A DNA stretch of 64,000 nucleotides, taken from NCBI GenBank assembly GCA_947650365.1, contig OX393550.1:55122569-55186568 (forward strand), read 5' to 3'. How positions within the stretch are numbered: position 1 is the stretch's first letter; every line of letters begins with the position of its first letter. Of this stretch, positions 53,901 to 56,900 are shown piece after piece. The notes under the pieces were generated by a model, which ran no database searches, had not been told where the DNA came from, and was given only the letters and a program-made list of their open reading frames with translations. Origin of the DNA: Chamaelirium japonicum. Taxonomy: Eukaryota > Streptophyta > Magnoliopsida > Liliales > Melanthiaceae. The position numbers were made by a program, and so were the translations under genes.

Positions 53901-56900
53901 AATTTTCTAGAGAATGCTATTGATGGATTCGTGGATTGGATTTTCAATAGTGATGTAGAATTGTGTATTAAGAGGAGGCAACTCCCAAGTGATTTGAACC
54001 ATACAGCCTACGATGAAAACATGATAATTTGCATATACGGATAGTGAGATGCTTGTCAAAAGAATAAAGTTGGGTTTTACCAGAATGAAATAAGAAATTT
54101 TGGGAAGGAAATTCTTGGCAAAGTGATTGTTAATGATAGGGAATACACTGCAGTATTAGAAGTCAGCAGATGATCCAGTAAAAATGATGTCATCAACATA
54201 TAAGAATAACAAAGATTTTTGTCAAATCATGAATTCAACCTATTCTCATTTCTCTCCCACGCACACCCTCTCATTTCACCCTACAGACTTTCTAAATCGT
54301 TTCTCACTCTCCCTAATACTCTAAACCCTCTTAAGCTTTCTAATCGCTCTTCCCAACACTATAATCTCTCCCTAAGCTCTCTAACCATGCTAACCACCTT
54401 CTCTTGCTCTTTAGCTAAGTATAGTTACCAAGTCGGAAGTAAGGAAAAAATTGGAAAAAAAGTGGGTAAGATCGAGAAAGAGTCGGAAAACAAACGGTAT
54501 AATTGTAGAACATATTTATATATAGGTGTTACAATAGGTTTTTTTAGCAATACATGACGGGATTAAAACACAATCAATCGGGATTAAAACGCATAAATCG
54601 GGATTAAAACGTGAAAATCGTGTTATTTTCATAAAATCATGACTTTTTCAAAAAATCGAGAAAGAGTCGTGTAGAGAACGTTTATTGAATGAGTCGTGTT
54701 TTAATCGAGACTTATTAAAAAAATAGGAGTTTTTGGTAACAGAGTAGCTAACTACTCTCCCCTACTCTACTAATATCATCCAATGGAAGCGGCATATGCA
54801 CGATACGGCCTAATCTACTCGTAAACTTGATAACCTTAAGGATTCAGATCAGTAGTATGATCAATATAAAATTCCAACAGAAAAGATCTTAATAGTATGC
54901 GCGTTGGGAAGTTTTTTTGTCACCAATATGGTGGTATTCTACGGCACAGAGGAACACATGCCCCATGTTTCCGAGTCTAATGCAAGAGAATAATGTCCTT
55001 GTGTTATTCACAAAATCCGAAATTAGGGAAAACATTAGAATGTTAACAACTAAAGTATTGTCTTATGTTTTAACCTTATTTATTTTTATTTTTCCCTTTA
55101 TGAGTTCAGACACATGCATGTTGTGCAGAGTCTGCAGACATCAAATGTAGCACTTGACTTGATGCTCCTTAGGCTTTTAAGCTTTATGGGCTAATCTGAA
55201 TAATTGCTTTCTATTAGAATGATGCAAATTCAGATGCAAGTATTATGAGAAGAGACCTATGCTTTCAACCATCTAAGAACACTCAGGTGCAATTGGAGAG
55301 GCGAGATGGCATGCGTTGAAGTTCCAGTTGACATTAGGGACCCGTGAGAAATTCTTGAGAAGAAAGGGATGCTACCAAAGGAAGTATAGAATTTCTACCA
55401 TCCAGATCTTCCTTTGAAGAAGATATTTGTTTCGGCATCTAGTGAACCTAGGCATATTTATATTGGTTGTATGTAGTTATCTTAATTATTGTTTTTAATA
55501 GATAAATGAAAATGTTTTCTTTTAATATCGAGTCCTAATAATATTAGTGAGATTTTTTATGTTTTATGTATTTTAAAATGTGCATTTTTCAATTTTCAAA
55601 CAAAAAATTAGAAATAATTAACATCGTTATGCCATCTTTTAGGTGTCTGTGTCATCAAACATGCAATGTGGAATCCAAATTGCTTAAACTGTTTATTTGG
55701 TTTTAATAACAATGATTGGGACACTAAATAACCATGGTAACCATTTTACAAGTGTATGCCAATTCCACCTGTGACCGTGAACCAATTTCATGTGTAGGCT
55801 ATTGATTAATCCAGCATGTGCCTAAAGCCTCAGATCATAACTTCATTATTCCACCAAATAATATTAACTTCATTTTGTGGAATGTTTCATTACCCATCAT
55901 ATGTATTTTAGATGAATATAAAAAATGCTTGTAATCATGTTTCAAACCATGCCGTAAAACGATTTGCATTTATCAAATTCAAATGGTTTTTGTGCATAGG
56001 ACTTTGAATACTATTGTGGATTTTTTTGTTTTTGAGAAATCCCTCCCAGTGAATGGGGGGGGGGGGGGTTCGGCCTAGACCCCTACCAGTATATTAAAAA
56101 TAACGAGTGAATATAGAGGCCTACCAGCCAGACCAAAAAGAAAAAGAAACTCAGAAAAGGTTACAGATAGTGGTATCTAGCTTCTCTAACTCCTTGCCCT
56201 GAAATGCTATCTTCCACTGATCCAATATGCTTTTAATAAGCTTCAGAACTGTTTCTCTGCCCGCTACCTTCTTCCTGAAAATTATGTTATTTCTCTCTTT
56301 CCATATACCTCCAACACACCCCTATGACTAGAAAATCCCAGCTCTTGCGCAGATGACCTTTGATTCTTTTCGTCCACCAGACCGTCCACATAGAGAAAAG
56401 CATTCCAGGGCTACCTCAGATTTTGAGACCACGCTGTAAATGATTCCATATCCCGTTCGAAAAAGGACAATGGAGAAAGAGATGATTAACATCTTCATTG
56501 CCATGGCCACAAAGCACACAAGAAGTGTCAGTAATGTTGCTATTCTGTCTTTTCTGTAGATTAATTCTGATCAAAAGCTTCTTTTTAGTCACTAACCACA
56601 TGAATATACGAATTTTTAAGGGAACTTTCATCTTCCACAACGGAGTGGCTACTGGGCATATAGTACCTCCAGTGTTGTTGAAATTGTAAAAGGATTTTGT
56701 CGTAAATTTACTTGTAGACGACCAACGCCAACTTGACTCATCTTCGGTATCATTGACTGAAATGTGTTGCAAAATATCCATAAGTTCTCTCACCTGGAAT
56801 TGCAGATGAAATGGTATGGTTCTTTGGAATTGGATGTTCCAAACTATAGTATTGTTCTGGAGATTGCATTGTGAGCGGACTGTGCACTTCTTGTTCCAGG